NCBI RefSeq assembly: GCF_901709675.1
Contig: NC_051098.1
Coordinates: forward strand, 9,859,000-9,922,999
Source of the DNA: Syngnathus acus
Lineage: Eukaryota; Chordata; Actinopteri; Syngnathiformes; Syngnathidae
Direction of reading: 5' to 3'
Length of the DNA stretch: 64,000 nucleotides
Shown here: one piece after another, positions 43,746 to 57,184 of the stretch
Layout of the letters: each line of letters opens with the position of its first letter
Numbering within the stretch: position 1 is the stretch's first letter
Notes under the pieces: model-generated
Seen by the model: the letters and a program-made list of their open reading frames with translations, nothing else
What the model was told of the DNA's origin: nothing
Databases searched by the model: none
Made by a program: the position numbers and the translations under genes

Positions 43746-45666
43746 GGTGTTGTGTGAGGGGGAAGCAGTGATAACAACAAGCTTGGTCCCACCGGGCAGT
43801 CGGTCATGCAGAGGCAGATGTTTCCATCAGAGTGCCTGCAGCTGATCACATTCTACAGTCTGCGCAGCCAGTAATGAAAGCGCGTTTAATGTGCATGGAC
43901 AATGCATCGTCGCACATCAGCAGAAAACAACAATAAGAAGGAAGTAGTTTCTGCAGCTCAAGTGGGGAAGAGGTCGGAGGATGCTGCCTGCAGCATGGCC
44001 GCTCACTGCGCACACGTCACATATAGAAGAACCGAAGACCGCCGCAGTCTCCTGTCCCAAACACAACTTCACAGCGTCTCCGCTTTGATTTACATCCAGG
44101 ATGGACGTCTTGTTGTTGCTGTCGCTGTGCTCTCATCTCAGCCACGCCAACGGAGCCCCGCTGTCCCGGAGCGCAGCTCGGAGGGAGGCGGTGGTGCAGG
44201 AAACAGTCAGGGCATGGCAATGTTTACGTCCACGCTTCAGCGACGATTGACTCCACTGTTCCGCTTCTGTGTTCCACCCTCGGCCGCTGAATTCACCAGT
44301 CGTCCGCAACAGAATGCTGTATACGTGTGGTATCGAGTCCAAGCAGGAGCGGTGGGTAGGGTGGACTACCTGGCGTGCTTGGGTTGGGACTGAATTATGG
44401 ATGACAACCTTCCCTCCTTCGAGTGCACAAAGCACGCCCCCAGGCAGAGAGCACCGCCAAATTTCCAGCGGATTATTAGCCAATTATTCATTCCAGAAGG
44501 ATGGCGATCTCAGGGGTCAAATTATATTTACCATATATTTCGTACAGCATTAAAAACAGATAAGACGGCCAGGTGGAGACTGCTTGCAGGATTACCTTTC
44601 AGACACAAATCATTGGCGACTCTTCATCATTCGTTTTTGCTCCACCAGAGGGCACTGCCTCTTCTTCATTCTTTTTATAGGGAATACAGCGTAGGGAACT
44701 GTAATGATCTAAGTGTATCAAATGAACTTGTCAAAATTCGTAGTTTTCCGTATGGGTCTGGCTTTGTTTATGCCCGGTGCCCAGGCCCTACTTTTAGTCT
44801 TGTGGTTGGCAATGCTAATTTCATCATAAACCTGGGCCGAGTAATTTATTCATGGCCTTTATTTAGGGGATTTGGAAATTTCTCAAATGAGTATTTTTTT
44901 TAACTTTATTTTCAGAATAGCTTTTATTCTTTTTTCCAGAATATATAGTTATTTTTGTTTTGGGCACTTTTGCCACTCCAGATCATGACTGACCATGTCA
45001 GAATAATGCCAGACAACTTCACATGCACATGGTTAAACACAAATACGCGCTGACACCTGGTGGTAGCAAAACGCATTGCAATATTAAGACACTTAAATGC
45101 ATGCATAAAGAAACGCGACATTAATTATTTTTCAAAACATATTTGCCTTTAATTACATTCTTATTTACAGTATTGGTATCACAGGAGTTTCAAATCACTT
45201 CACAAAAACGCATTTATCTAAAAGTCCTTGGTTTTGTACCAAGACTAATTTTGGCTCAATCAAAGTCTTTTTCAATGTTAAGCAGTAGGCCTGAATCCAA
45301 GACATGCTCACTGTGTCTATAAGCCTGCATCAGTTTTTTTATGCAGGGATTTAAAAATAACTATTTTACACACTCACACACTGCAGGAGTATTGCTGCCC
45401 CCCGCTCGCTTCATCGATGGCGTACTTGTCAAAGATGGAACCAGACAACACTGCTTCTTTCCACCACAGGTAGAACATTTGTTTCGATTATGATACATAC
45501 CGTCTTCTTAAACTTCAGTGATTCCCAATGGATGGGATTTAGACTCCATTCAAACAATAGTAACAATACCTAAGGGTGACTCATCTCAAATCGGCGCAGC
45601 TATAATTAAAGTCCCAACTTGTAATCACTGGGAAAGATGACCCCAGCCACTTCACAGAGGTCAGGG
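43746..45666. other. lrrc75a upstream region and flank towards poldip2
   Basis: The first 600 bp upstream of the lrrc75a start hold a moderately GC-rich region that probably contains its promoter and 5' UTR; no TATA box was recognised. Open frames on the plus strand here show no domain. The rest, up to the poldip2 3' end, is AT-rich without a recognised gene. Confidence 0.45.
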
Positions 45667-45672
45667 TTTATT
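45667..45672 (-). terminator. Candidate poly(A) signal AATAAA for poldip2
   Basis: The minus strand reads AATAAA about 630 nt downstream of the poldip2 stop codon. No stronger candidate lies nearer. Position alone supports it. Confidence 0.35.
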
Positions 45673-46301
45673 TCACAAGGACTTTTTCAAGCGGGATTTA
45701 CACATTAAGATCAACCTGCAAAAAAGTATTTTAAATTAGTAGTTTGTGACAATGTGTTAACTGTTGAATAAGGTTCTAAAGTGTGAATGCTTTGGTTCTG
45801 TAAACTGATCAGATATTTTTCTTATTTTGAAAAAAGAACATCTGACAGGCACAGCTGAACAGAAAAGCCGTGTAAAGAAATGTTAACAGGAAAAGAGGAA
45901 TCGCCACACTGGTGCATTATGTTTTCAATAACATCAGAGGGGAGTTATTCGATGACACTCGGCCCCAATTGCTCTCTTTGGCAACACAACCCCAGCAGGA
46001 AGGGCTCAAAAGCAGGTCAATATTTCCGCTATTTGACACCAAACATGAGCTGCTGAGCAGCAAATTTTTTTCCCCACTCTTCCTTCCCTGTCTTTTTCCT
46101 CCCCATCCAAACTGAGTCAGCTTTAAATCAAGCTAACCCTAACATGTGTGTTTGTATTTAATTAAACCAAGAAAATGGGGTATGTGGGTGTGCAATTGGA
46201 AGCTCTAGAAACGCTATATATGGTAGTCTCTTTCCTTAACCTGACTCAATTTTCTGATACTGAAGGCAGAGGTAACGATAGGGTGGGGCGACTACTCGCA
46301 G

Positions 46302-49300
46302 TTAGAATGTGTACCCTGCAGGGGGGGCTTTATCATCTTTGTTGCTTTCCAGGGAGAAAGGAGGAATGCGAACATCAAAATGGGAGCCATCAGTCCTTTC
46401 GATACGAAATGTTCCCCTGAACATAAAAAAAAAAAGTAGGCAATGTTAATGGCACAGAGGAGTGCAGAATAAAAACAGCTAAACAAAAGGTTCCATCACG
46501 TATAGAACAAAAACTCACCACATGTGACCGCTGGGGGCTTGTAGAGAGACATGGCTGCTGTACTGAAATGCTGGCTGCTCTTTGGACAACACTGGCTCCT
46601 TTAATCACACAACAAGTCCACAATGACAAGACTGACTAAAAGCTGTGATGTCTATTCAATTTTCTTGCCGTTTGACTCAAGTGGGGGACACTCATACAAT
46701 CGTCCCTAACGTGAGCATTTTTTTAAATGCCCTGGTTAGAGAACGATTATGCTGACCAATCATCCTGTGGTCTGGGTTCTGATTTTTCCTCCTCAAACTC
46801 ATCTGAAAACAATCGGGCTGACAATTTTACACTTTACAACCTGTCACACGAGGCACGGGCTCCATGAGTGACTAACTGTTGCCGGAAATCTTTGCAAAAT
46901 AAATCACTCTACTAACCTACTCCAACGGTGTGAATTGCTCTTTTATTTTGTTAAATGTGTAATCACAATTTTGTTAGACTTGCGATCACTTGTCCCTCCC
47001 GCTTAGGAACACCAAGGATTCAGCATTGTGTGTCAAGTCAGTGTGAGTGAGTTGCTCTGACCCTGCCAACCACGCCGCGACCTCGGACGGTCTCCAGGGT
47101 TCCGGACAGGCTGAAGATCCTCCAGTGTCTCTCTCTCAGCTGAACCACCTCATTGCCCATGTTCTCCAAACGGATGCAGTATCGCCACTTCACAAGATGA
47201 CACACAGTAGATGCATTAAAACTGTTCAGACTAGTTCATGCATTATCTATTTTATAGGGCTTCGCATAATCGTTGCCACTACTCACCCAATATACATGAG
47301 AATTCTGGCCTTCCTGAAGGGATAGAGATATCACAATGTAAAATAATTTTTCTAACTGATCCCTCATTTATTGCTGATAACTGGTTCCAATATTGTCATC
47401 TGCGTATTGCTTCTCTTTTAGTATAATGAGAACAGACTTCAATGTGTGTGGGTTGTCGACAGACAGCAAACGGACCCCTTCGGCTGCCCAACAAGATGCC
47501 TGGCGTAAATTAACGCAACAAAAGACCCCTTTGGCTGCCTAAAAACATGCCTTTCCAAAAAAACTAAACTTTCGATACAACGCGCTTTCAGGGTTAACGT
47601 GGTTCCCAAATTCTGGACCCCAAATTCCGTGTAAAATCGAGATTTAGGTGTAAATAGTAAAGGTTGAGAGCCTAACTACAAACCCAAAGCCTCACGCCAT
47701 GACCACGGTAACAAAACTGGACAAGAGTCCAGCGATTGCATCTAAAATGCAAATTGTACTGCATGTTCCTTATTTACCCTCATGCCCATGTAGAAAGGGA
47801 TTACGGTGACCCGGATGTTCTCAGTGGTCTCCCTGTGGACGTCCGACAGCTCCAACCAGGGGTGGTTCTTTTCTTGCCATGCTTTGAGGGTGTCCCTGGC
47901 AATGAATGGAGGAGCTACGATGGAGCGAGAAGGACAAGTTAACCGAGCAACAGAGCTATACCAAATGAGATGATAGAAATGGCAGAGCCAGAAGTAATAG
48001 GAAGTACAGAAGAAAGAAAACAACATGCTTGGCAGGTCAAGACTGGGTGGTGGGTGCTTACATTTGGCATGGTTGTACATGAGGAAGCGTTCAAACAGCT
48101 CGTGTTGAATGGGGATCTGCTCTGCAGAGTTGTATGGCAGGATGTCTTCATGGCTCACATAGTCCAGACCTGATGGGAAGAAAGGTACAGATCAAAAAAT
48201 TCTTATAGGTATTTTTACACCAAGGTGGATTACTGCATCTTGAACAGAGCTGGTTTTCGTCAGACGATCATATCATACAGTGCTATTCAGGGGCGAGATA
48301 GATCACGATGTATACCTGGGATGGCGTAAAGCGCTCTACTGTCATCATGGTTAGCCAGAAACGTCACTGCCTCTGTCTGAGACCTCTGAGACTGTTAAAT
48401 GGAACACGAAGCAAAATTCACCAATATGTGTCTGCATGCGCTCACACAAAACAACTATGTGCGCCTGAGTATAGTAACAGCGGCTGTCACATGCTAAGAG
48501 TCATACATGAGACAATTATACAGTTGAAACCACACATATATAGTACATCTTGTGCCGTGTTTAGCCGTTTGCAATGTGGCAACCACAAGTTGTCGGTAAA
48601 CCTCACACGATGCTAAATGCGATTCTCATGAGACAAGTCAATCAGTGGTGGTAAACCCCATAAAATAAACAGTGTGCATTCTTAAATAGGTCTTTGCTTG
48701 TGTTGGTAAATGAAAACCTCAAAATAATGAAACGTGTACTCTACCACATCAGTAAAATTGTTTACAAGTTTGACATTTAGCAGTAGCATCAGATATGCCA
48801 TCACAATCATCCATAATGCAAAAATGTAATTGACACGTATACTCGTCAAGGGCAAAACTGAGCATTGGGTGTTATTGAATCCATATACAGTAGTATACGT
48901 ATGACCTTTCCACAAAAAAAAGCAACAATGTCACACTAGGAGATGACTGAAAAAGTAACATTGCTGAACAGAATCACTTACAATGTGAGGGCAGTCTCTA
49001 GTATCAATCAGAACTTGATAGTAAGTGTGAGTCTTCCCCTTCACTTCCTTTGAGCCATGACCACCAGGAGGCTCAGGCTTGCTAGAAGTAAAAAATAATA
49101 AAAATACATAAAAAGATAAGAGCGTTGTGTTGACATGATGACAGGGGCAACGTGTTGCATAAAGCTGCAACGCCTTTGTTGATCAAAGACCAGTCATCTC
49201 GAATTGGGCGGTGGGGGCTTTACCTGTCAGACATGGGAGGTGTGATGTCTCTGTCGTACAGTCTGGCGTGCCATGGAAACAAGACAATACCTCGATAGCC

Positions 49301-51593
49301 AAAGACGCTGTGGAGAAAGAGCTGAGAACAACACAGAGGATGGGTTCACAATGTCACATTGGATAAGACTCAAATAATAAATCAGAAATCAAATGAAATA
49401 AAAATGTCTTTAGCAAGGCATCGTACTAACTGTTAAAAATGTATTATTGTCACAATGAAACCGTGAAAAATCGAAATATGCTCATATGGACCCAGAGTGT
49501 TTTTGTTGACATCCACCCTGCGACCCTCCAAAGTGTGGCAGCTAAACATGGCTATGCAAGTATTTACCTGTCCTGTCTCGTATTTGCCCTGCTGCTTAAG
49601 AGCCTCAAACACTCCAACCGTCTCCAAAATCTTCCCTTCAGGCCTGTTCCTGCCAAATACAGGCAATGTCAGTTCATAATGGCTTGTGTTTGAACAATGA
49701 GGATACATTCACAGAATAATGTTGGGGTGAGAAAAACGTAATCGTGTAAATAATCGTGATTCCAATATTGAACAAAATAATCATGATTTTTATCCATAAT
49801 CAATATTTATTCCATTTAAAAAGTGTTTGGAGGGCACCTCACTGTACAAAGCAAACGCTTCATTGGTGGAAATTTCGACAATGACGACGTCAGTGGGCGT
49901 CCAGGTCATGGGTCACAATGTTGAATTTTTTTTTTAGAAATGACGCTGGCATTCGAGCATATAGCATATGTCTGACTTGCATCTAAATTCAGTGGACACT
50001 GTCCACGTGCAGCAGACGTTGATGTTTGGGTTGTGACATACTTCCTCATACTGAAAGGAAAGACATAAATAGGTCCGTGGCCATGCGCCCAGTTTTGAGC
50101 ATAATTTTAAACAACCTCTCTCACTCCAAAAACACAGTTGTCATGCTTACAATTGGTCTTGTGTAAACGACTCTCTTGTGTAAGTAAGAATCTTTTTGGT
50201 TATTTTGTGTTCTTTTCCTTTCATTGTTGCACCAAAGTGCTGATTTTATGCAAGAGCCAGCTTTGTTTATTCTACAAGATACCCTCTTATAGAAGCAATC
50301 TACATGATCCCTAGAGGAAGCTAAATCCTTCTTTGCTGCTATAGTGATAATCTCAATCATAACTTTGACAAGATTGTGCAGAACACCTTGACTTGTCAGA
50401 TGTCACAAATTCCATTAGATCGCCACTGCTGCGCCTTCACAAACACATACTGACCAGAAGAGACAACAACAGCTGGTCACAAACATGCATACTTCTTTGC
50501 TCCCGCGAGAGCTAATCTTTACAACACAGATAGTCATTGTCTATTACATTCTGATGGATTCCGTTTTGTTTTTTTTACATAGTATTAGATAAGTATTATT
50601 TAGGAATAAGTACTGATCAAGTCATAGAGATAGCAAATACATGTTAAATATCCAACTCCAACCTAGCTGCCGTTGCAATAATGTAATGCGCTACATTTGC
50701 TTTGAATAGTGAACGCTATACTCCAAAGAGGATTTTATTACTTGGCAGTAGAAGCAATAATTCAGGATGAGCTAGTTTTAAGTCTTGGCGGCAGATAGAG
50801 ATTTTTTTTTTCCAATATGTTGTTATAGCCTCATTCCGAAATTGAATAGTTTCTCCACAAAATTATAAACACACAAACCCCGCAATAACAATGTAATTAA
50901 AAAGAAAAAAATGTATATTGGTTTTTTTTTTACTGTGTTGTCTATATAATGTGTATTTTACGAATAAAGAAATACAAAAATCCCAGAAAACTGTCATTCA
51001 TTTCATGTAATTTTAAGGAAAAACATGTCAAGATATTGCTATCGGGGTATCAATTATAAACACCTACCAAAATCAATGCACATTAAAGCACAATTGGTAA
51101 AAATGTTAGAACAACAACTTAATACGGGGTTTCTGGGCAAACATTGTAACATTGTAAAAGTGCTTCCGGTCAAACCATGCATTACCACATCTACTGGATA
51201 AATGCCAATGAATGCCACGGGCCAACTACGCCAGTTTTATAGGCCCTGGGAGACATATAATGCTCGTATTTATAAATAAGTTTGGAACGTGTTGACCACA
51301 TGACAACAGTTCCTGACATTTCTTTCCTACGATAAAATCTTTAGAAACTCGTGCATAGCTAGGTCTTTAGCTTGTTAGCATTGACAGGAGGAGGACACTG
51401 GCTGTGTGTCTTACCGTGACGACATGAATCTCCTCTGCTGAGCGACACCGTACATTCCGCAGGCTCGGCATTCCAACTGTGGTCTATACATTTCGAACCT
51501 GCTGTCAGTCATACTTAATATTCTATGTGCGCGTTTATTGTTATATTTACTGAAAGTGCTCAGCAGACCTCTACGTAACGCGCAGGCCGCCAT
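46302..51593 (-). CDS. poldip2: Polymerase delta-interacting protein 2
   Basis: Mitochondrial/nuclear protein that binds DNA polymerase delta p50, PCNA and PrimPol. Eleven coding exons: 51415-51593, 49568-49649, 49224-49321, 48982-49081, 48316-48391, 48062-48169, 47778-47914, 47287-47313, 47062-47187, 46519-46598, 46302-46416. They join in phase to 375 aa, close to the mammalian length. The N terminus MAACALRRGLLSTF is basic and fits a mitochondrial targeting peptide. A YccV-like domain follows (VFGYRGIVLFPWHARLYDRD, GKTHTYYQVLIDTRDCPH, YVSHEDILPY, IPIQHELFERFL), then an ApaG-like domain (ENIRVTVIPFYMG, YWWRYCIRLEN, RERHWRIFSLSGTLETVRG, GHMWGTFRIER). Exon 8 is only 27 nt. The start codon lies within an AAAGATGGCGGCC motif. 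Head to head with tmem199, as in human. Confidence 0.97.
49650..51414 (-). other. Intron 1 of poldip2
   Basis: A 1.77 kb intron with GT/AG borders on the minus strand. AT-rich; I see no repeat or exon in it that I can name. Confidence 0.75.
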
Positions 51594-52339
51594 CTTTGTT
51601 GGTGGTGGCACGCTTTTACTTACGCACGCACGTTTGTACGTACGCACTGATGTTGCCTTCAGGGACAAAGAAAATAGTACGAATTGGAACTAATGTTTAT
51701 TACGAGCGTCCTTTACGCTGACATGTTTCAACAGTCTGTCAAAACATGTCAGTGTAAAGGACGTTCAGGTAAGGCCTACACCATACGATGACTTTTTGTT
51801 AACTTAAGTGACTAGTAATTACTAGTTGAGATTACTTTTCCCCCATTAGCCTTACAAACAACAGTTGGAAAGGTTTATTGATTCCATTAATATATATTCA
51901 TACGTGGATAATAGCTTATAATGTTTTTCAAATATATTCTTTCTGTATAATTCAATCTGACGGCGTTTTGTAAGGGATTTAAAGACGTTACGTATAAATA
52001 TTAAAAAATACGGGGAAACATGAAGGCACCAAAAATATTCACCTGGAACGAGACGTGCAAAACATGATATTAATTTAAAATTATCGTTCATTTTCTTCCA
52101 AATAATCAAATATAATACTACCAAACATGGTAAAATGCTCCGTTGTGTGTATTGAATTTGTAATTTAGAAATCATTTTACACGAGTGATCACGTGAGACT
52201 TACCTCATCTGGTCACGGGGAAAAACATGGCTACTTGCATATTGAGCTTTTGCACCGCTTTCTAACGTTATAGTCATATACATCTCCCATCGTTGCATAT
52301 TCCCACCGAATATTCTGTGTGTTGTCGTTAAACAAAATC
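51594..52339. promoter_or_regulatory. Bidirectional promoter region poldip2 / tmem199
   Basis: 746 bp separate the two divergent start codons. The poldip2 side is CpG-containing and includes a YY1-type AAGATGGCGGCC motif overlapping its start codon. A hairpin with 22 bp arms lies at 51707-51763. No TATA box was recognised at the expected positions. The head-to-head arrangement is conserved with human, which supports shared regulation. Confidence 0.6.
51707..51763. repeat. Near-perfect hairpin, 22 bp arms
   Basis: Left arm 51707-51728 starts CGTCCTTTACGCTGACATG; right arm 51742-51763 is its reverse complement with one mismatch. The loop is 13 nt. With a few more mismatches the stem extends by some base pairs outward. 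Confidence 0.9.
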
Positions 52340-53905
52340 ATGGCTTCGGCGTTCGTGGTTGGAGATCAATTCCGAAATAGAGTGTCAGGACTGTTGGAAC
52401 AGACGGACTCGTCTCTGCCCGAAGAGCTGAGAACACAACTGGGTATTCTACTTGAAAAGAAAGGACAGATTACCCTGCCATTTAGTACAGCGCGACAATT
52501 GAAAAAGTATCTTCAAGATGAAGGTAATGTGATGTCACCGCAGGCATGATTTTATTTGATTTTTTCTTGCGCTCTCCATCTCTGTCACTTGCTCTCCATG
52601 CCAATTGCATTTATTCATGAGCCTAATTGAAAAGCAATGTTTGTGTGGTTTTCAGTAAAATAAAGCACAGAAATATGTTTTTTTTAGTTTTTGTTTTTCA
52701 GAAGTGACGCCCAGAATGAATGACTGTTTATTTACACTATGATGTTCTTTTTTCTAGGGCATCCATTCTATTTGCATGACTTGTTGGAGGATAGTTCATT
52801 GCACCTGCCGGAGGTTGTGAAGCCCCCCAGAGTAAGTCGATGGCAGTTCATCGAGCTTGAAATGTTGACATATATGTGTTCCCGATTGAATATTTATTTG
52901 ACTCAATCACAAAATGTTCCAAGGAAAAATCTTCTACCAAGTATGTGTGAACGTTTTTGTTACAAAATGTGTAATTAAATGTTTCAGCCTCTTCACCACT
53001 TGTTTGATGAAACACGTCCATAAATCAAAGTGAGTTGGACGAACACTGAACACAAATGTGATCATTTTCTCTAACTTCAGAACCCTGAGCTGGTTGCACG
53101 CTTGGAAATCATTAAAGCCAGACTAGCAAACGAGGAATACAATAAGATGACTCGTAACGTAAACACTCAGGTAAATAATTTTGTGTTCACAGGTGACAGG
53201 GTTTACATTAGAAGGATCCACATCATTGCAAAGTCTAGCCTAATGATTACATTTCTACTCCTGTGCAGGAAATGAACCGTAATGGAACACTGGCAGATTT
53301 GGGACAGCAAGGTTAGTGTGTTGTAGAGTTTCCACATCACTTGAAGGGGATATATCTTCAAATGCACTTTTGTCATACCCGTAATTGCTTGCATGGGGGT
53401 TTTCAGTTTAACAGGGTTCTGGTAAATATCATGCTATTAAGGCATCTTGAAAACTTTTTAAATCGTGAAAATAACATTGGAATATGTTCAATTTAAATAT
53501 TCTCGTATTGGTGTCGTACATTCTGATCGGTGTACATATTTTCTGTTTCTAAAGTACGATCAGCCAAAGCAGTGGTTGTGACTGTTTTCAACTTCCTGGT
53601 GACTGTAATCGCTACATTTGCCTGCTCCTACATGGGCAGTCAGTACCTATTCACTGAAACAACAGCGGTAAGAATTTGTCTTGTCTCAATTTGTTCTGTA
53701 ACAGCATGCTTAGCTAAACCGGTGTGCCCCAAAAGTTCAAATGTTATGTTGGTATCCAAAAGCATTTTAATTCTGTCTTGACAATTTTTTTTTTTTTTTT
53801 TTTTGCCAGAGAGTAATATCTGCTGTGATCGCAACATCTGTAGTGGGGTTAGCTGAGCTGTATGTCCTGGTCCGGACCATGGAGGGGGAACTCGGTGACC
53901 CCTAG
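52340..53905 (+). CDS. tmem199: Transmembrane protein 199 (V-ATPase assembly factor, Vma12-like)
   Basis: ER/Golgi membrane protein related to yeast Vma12p, needed for assembly of the V-ATPase V0 sector. Six coding exons, 52340-52523, 52758-52831, 53081-53170, 53269-53311, 53555-53667 and 53810-53905, join in phase to 199 aa. Diagnostic stretches are [48 protein letters not shown] and [20 protein letters not shown]. The N-terminal two thirds are cytosolic; two hydrophobic segments near residues 136-157 and 170-190 form a transmembrane hairpin. The start follows AAAATC and is the only sensible ATG ahead of the conserved part. AATAAA signals at 54582-54587 and 54625-54630 could end the transcript. 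Confidence 0.96.
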
Positions 53906-56900
53906 CACAACAAACAAGGGAACTACACTAAAGTAAAAAAGGGAAACTCCATTTAAGAGCAGCCTTTTAATAAGGTCACACTGTATTAACATTATATGGA
54001 CCAAGAGAGTCTTCACATTTAAACGACACCAATTTCCACTTTGCTATTAGGCAGGGCTTTTGGCACCCTCTTATGGCAACCTATGGCATTGCTGAAAAAG
54101 CACAACTGCGAATAGGGCAGTTTTTTGGCAAAATTTTATTCAGAAATGGCTTTGAACGTATTTTTGATGCTGGTTTACAAAAATTTAGTTATTTTTTTCT
54201 TAAGTTTGAGCCATATAAGTATACAAATTTACAGATACAAATACTAGAAATTTTACCATGTGTTTGATTTATAGTTATAATGTTTTAGAAAAAGAATCTT
54301 CCTGTTGCGAACCCTAACTCTTAATTCATAAATATTACATATACAGTAATATATATATTATACATACTTTATTATGACATTATTATTATTATTATGAAAA
54401 TTTAATGTGCTAGAGAAAAAAAAGCCATGTTTGGAGTCTCATTACGAATTGGAGCTCTGATGAAAATATTTAGTCTGTTTGTTGACGAGTGTTGTCGAAT
54501 ACCATTTTTTTAATTTTTACTGCTTTTTATTTATTATCTCTGTTTTTCCTAGAAACCAAAATATAAAATATTATTATCATGAATAAATGAACACCTGTGA
54601 TTTTCTTTTGATCCTGATAATATTAATAAAGCCATGCATCTGTATATGACTCTAATTGAATGATGATGATCAGTTGAACAGTACGTATACTCAATGTCAT
54701 AAGCTATTAATTTGGTTATTAAATTTGATCATTTTATTCTACAAGAGTTTATGTAGCAATTATTGTTCGTTCCATTTGGTACCTTCCAACCAGAAACGTC
54801 TTCTAGATTATGTCTATTTTCTTAGCTTATTTTAATTAGTTAAGGTCTGTATCAAGTTATACAATGAGAATACATCTAAAGAACACTTCAAAAGCTATTG
54901 CTATAGGCTAGATCTGCTAATAACACGCTAGTAGTAATAATAAAACCCTGAATCACCACTGCCAATAAGGTCGCTGGGTCAGGAAAAACAATGACAACAA
55001 CACGTATAGAAAGATTACTGTTCATAATCAATTTCAAAACAATTCAAACACGACTCAGATGATCTCTGATCCCTTCTTCACATTTAAATTCGTATTTTTT
55101 TTGGACATATTTTTATGCCGGTATCCTCTTGTTTGGTCCTATCGCATAAATGGGAGGATTAAAAGATGTAACTACATCTGGAGGGGCAAAAGTATTTTCC
55201 TGAATTCTGAGATTTGACACCCGGATTAAAGGTTTATTGAAAGATTATTTGGTATTAAAGATGATTGTGATATGCGGAGATCACTGTCCACTGCACGACT
55301 GTCTTGTCCATCCGTCATATTCGTGTATGTATTATACTTCTCATGTAATATTTCAAAACTTAAATCCAAGCATAATTACACGACCTGTAAGCTGATAGAC
55401 CCCAAAGCTTTGGCTTTAATTTTCATTAGTTTATTCCGCCTGCCTACTCTACTCATGATACTTACAGAGTAGAGAGATTTAAAAAACAACTATCTTCTGT
55501 GGTATCTCCGCACATGGAGTGATTTTAATCAGGATGTTTTGAAAAATAATTCTCAGAGGGCCACAGTATAATGTAACACGGCATAGTACAATGTAGATCA
55601 TAACAAGAGTTGGCTGCTGTGAGAACAACACATAATCATGATTCCAGAGTGGAGAAATGTGTTGTGTTTTATTCATGGGATACCTTCTCAATTAATCCTC
55701 AGTTTCATAAAATCAATTTACAAAACTTGTGCATCTTCCAATGAATATTATTTCCATTTTCTACACCACTTGTTTTCATTAGAGTGACAAATGAGCTGGA
55801 GTCTTTCCATGCTGGCTTTTGTTTTTATTTTTTATTGCCAAAGTATTGAATTATTGACTGGTAACATTGTAAAGACCCTGTGAAGTTGTTTTCATCATTT
55901 GTTTCTAATTACATTAAATATGTTTGAGGGTGAACATTCCAAAAAAGTGGTTTTGCATCACCCCTGATGAGGCAAAATTTGCTTTTTTGCATTTCCGTAA
56001 ATCACCTTGAATCTACCACTGAGACGCCCACAAAACTTTGTCAAGGTAATATACCCATATATTTTCACATTGCGCAAGTAAACTTTAAGTTAAAGTCGGA
56101 TAAATAAAATAATTTACATATGGCCCTCTAGCGCCTTGCTAAGGAGCGGAAATAAAGGGTTATATCCTACTACCCATTTTATGGTTGGCCGGGAGGTTTT
56201 ATCAGTTCCTGGCTAGAGACTCAAGGTGCATTATATCTTGACCATTTGCCTCAAGGGGAACATGATCCTGCAGAGGCATGTGTGCTTAGTACATTCAAAT
56301 TCAGGCTGTGCTCTTAAAAAGAGATACACAGAAGAAGCTCGCGCGGACACACAGACGTTGTGCATTGGAGGGATTTCCTAACATCAGTATGTGAGCGGAA
56401 TAAAATCTTTATCGATCCCAGGTGGCTGTCAGTGAAGTTCTTTTACACGACCACCCAGCCTTTGTGTATAAACGCATGCTTTGACCTCCTGAAAAAATAA
56501 ATCTGTTTCTTCTTGGGGGAAAAAATGTACTCTCTCAATTATGTTGAAATAATGTGCCGCAATTAAAAGAAATAAGAAATTAATTGGACTTGATTAAAGT
56601 CGGCTGTGTTCACTCCCATAACAGCGCAGACCTCCCTCTTTGAGAAGCCAACGTGTCATGAGACTTCACTCCGTAATTATCTGACTGATTAACTCCATAA
56701 TGTTAAATGTTTGATTTATTTTAAGTAGTTTTTCCTTTTTGTGATGCCACTAGTGTGAGATAGGCAATGCCTGACAACCATCAAACCATAACAGGAACAC
56801 ATTGCAGCATACTGTCGTGACATTTTTTATTGCTCAGTACAGTTTGAGATATGCACTTATGTTACTATCAAATACACACACATTGATTTTACCAGGCAGA

Positions 56901-57076
56901 TGTAACTGTAAATAGACTTGTTAAATACCGCATAACAAATTATGTTCCAGCAGTGTCAGTGAAAGTATGACACCAACAAAGTATTTTTATGCAGTGGTTA
57001 ACTTCTCTGTTTGTGATTATTATAATTTACAACATTTTCCTCACAACATTGTCACATGGGTTTTAATTTACTTCAG
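53906..57076. other. tmem199 3' flank and intergenic region
   Basis: AT-rich sequence between two convergent genes. The part to about 54650 is probably tmem199 3' UTR. No further exon or named repeat was seen. Confidence 0.5.
54582..54587 (+). terminator. Candidate poly(A) signal AATAAA for tmem199
   Basis: AATAAA about 680 nt after the tmem199 stop codon; a second copy lies at 54625-54630. Orientation fits. Confidence 0.35.
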
Positions 57077-57178
57077 TTTATTTACTGTGAAAATGTTTTG
57101 GAACAACTTGAAAGTCACCCAATGCCACTCAAAGGATAACTTTCAATTTTGCAGGTTGCAGAGCAATATGATAATGTA

Positions 57179-57184
57179 TTTATT
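57179..57184 (-). terminator. Candidate poly(A) signal AATAAA for sebox
   Basis: The minus strand reads AATAAA about 230 nt downstream of the sebox stop codon; another lies at 57077-57082. Orientation and distance fit a short 3' UTR. Confidence 0.4.

Noticed and set aside
43902-44393. 163-codon open frame on the plus strand near the lrrc75a start
   Set aside because: Lies in GC-rich upstream sequence where stop codons are rarer; no motif or homology recognised.
44397-44903. 168-codon open frame on the plus strand upstream of lrrc75a
   Set aside because: No recognisable domain, no codon pattern, no neighbouring exon; it overlaps promoter and repeat-like sequence. A divergent non-coding transcript remains possible.
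45395-45475. Plus-strand segment ending in an AG/GTAGAAC border that looked like a short exon
   Set aside because: Only about 25 codons, no partner exons and no known motif; the surrounding sequence is repeat-like.
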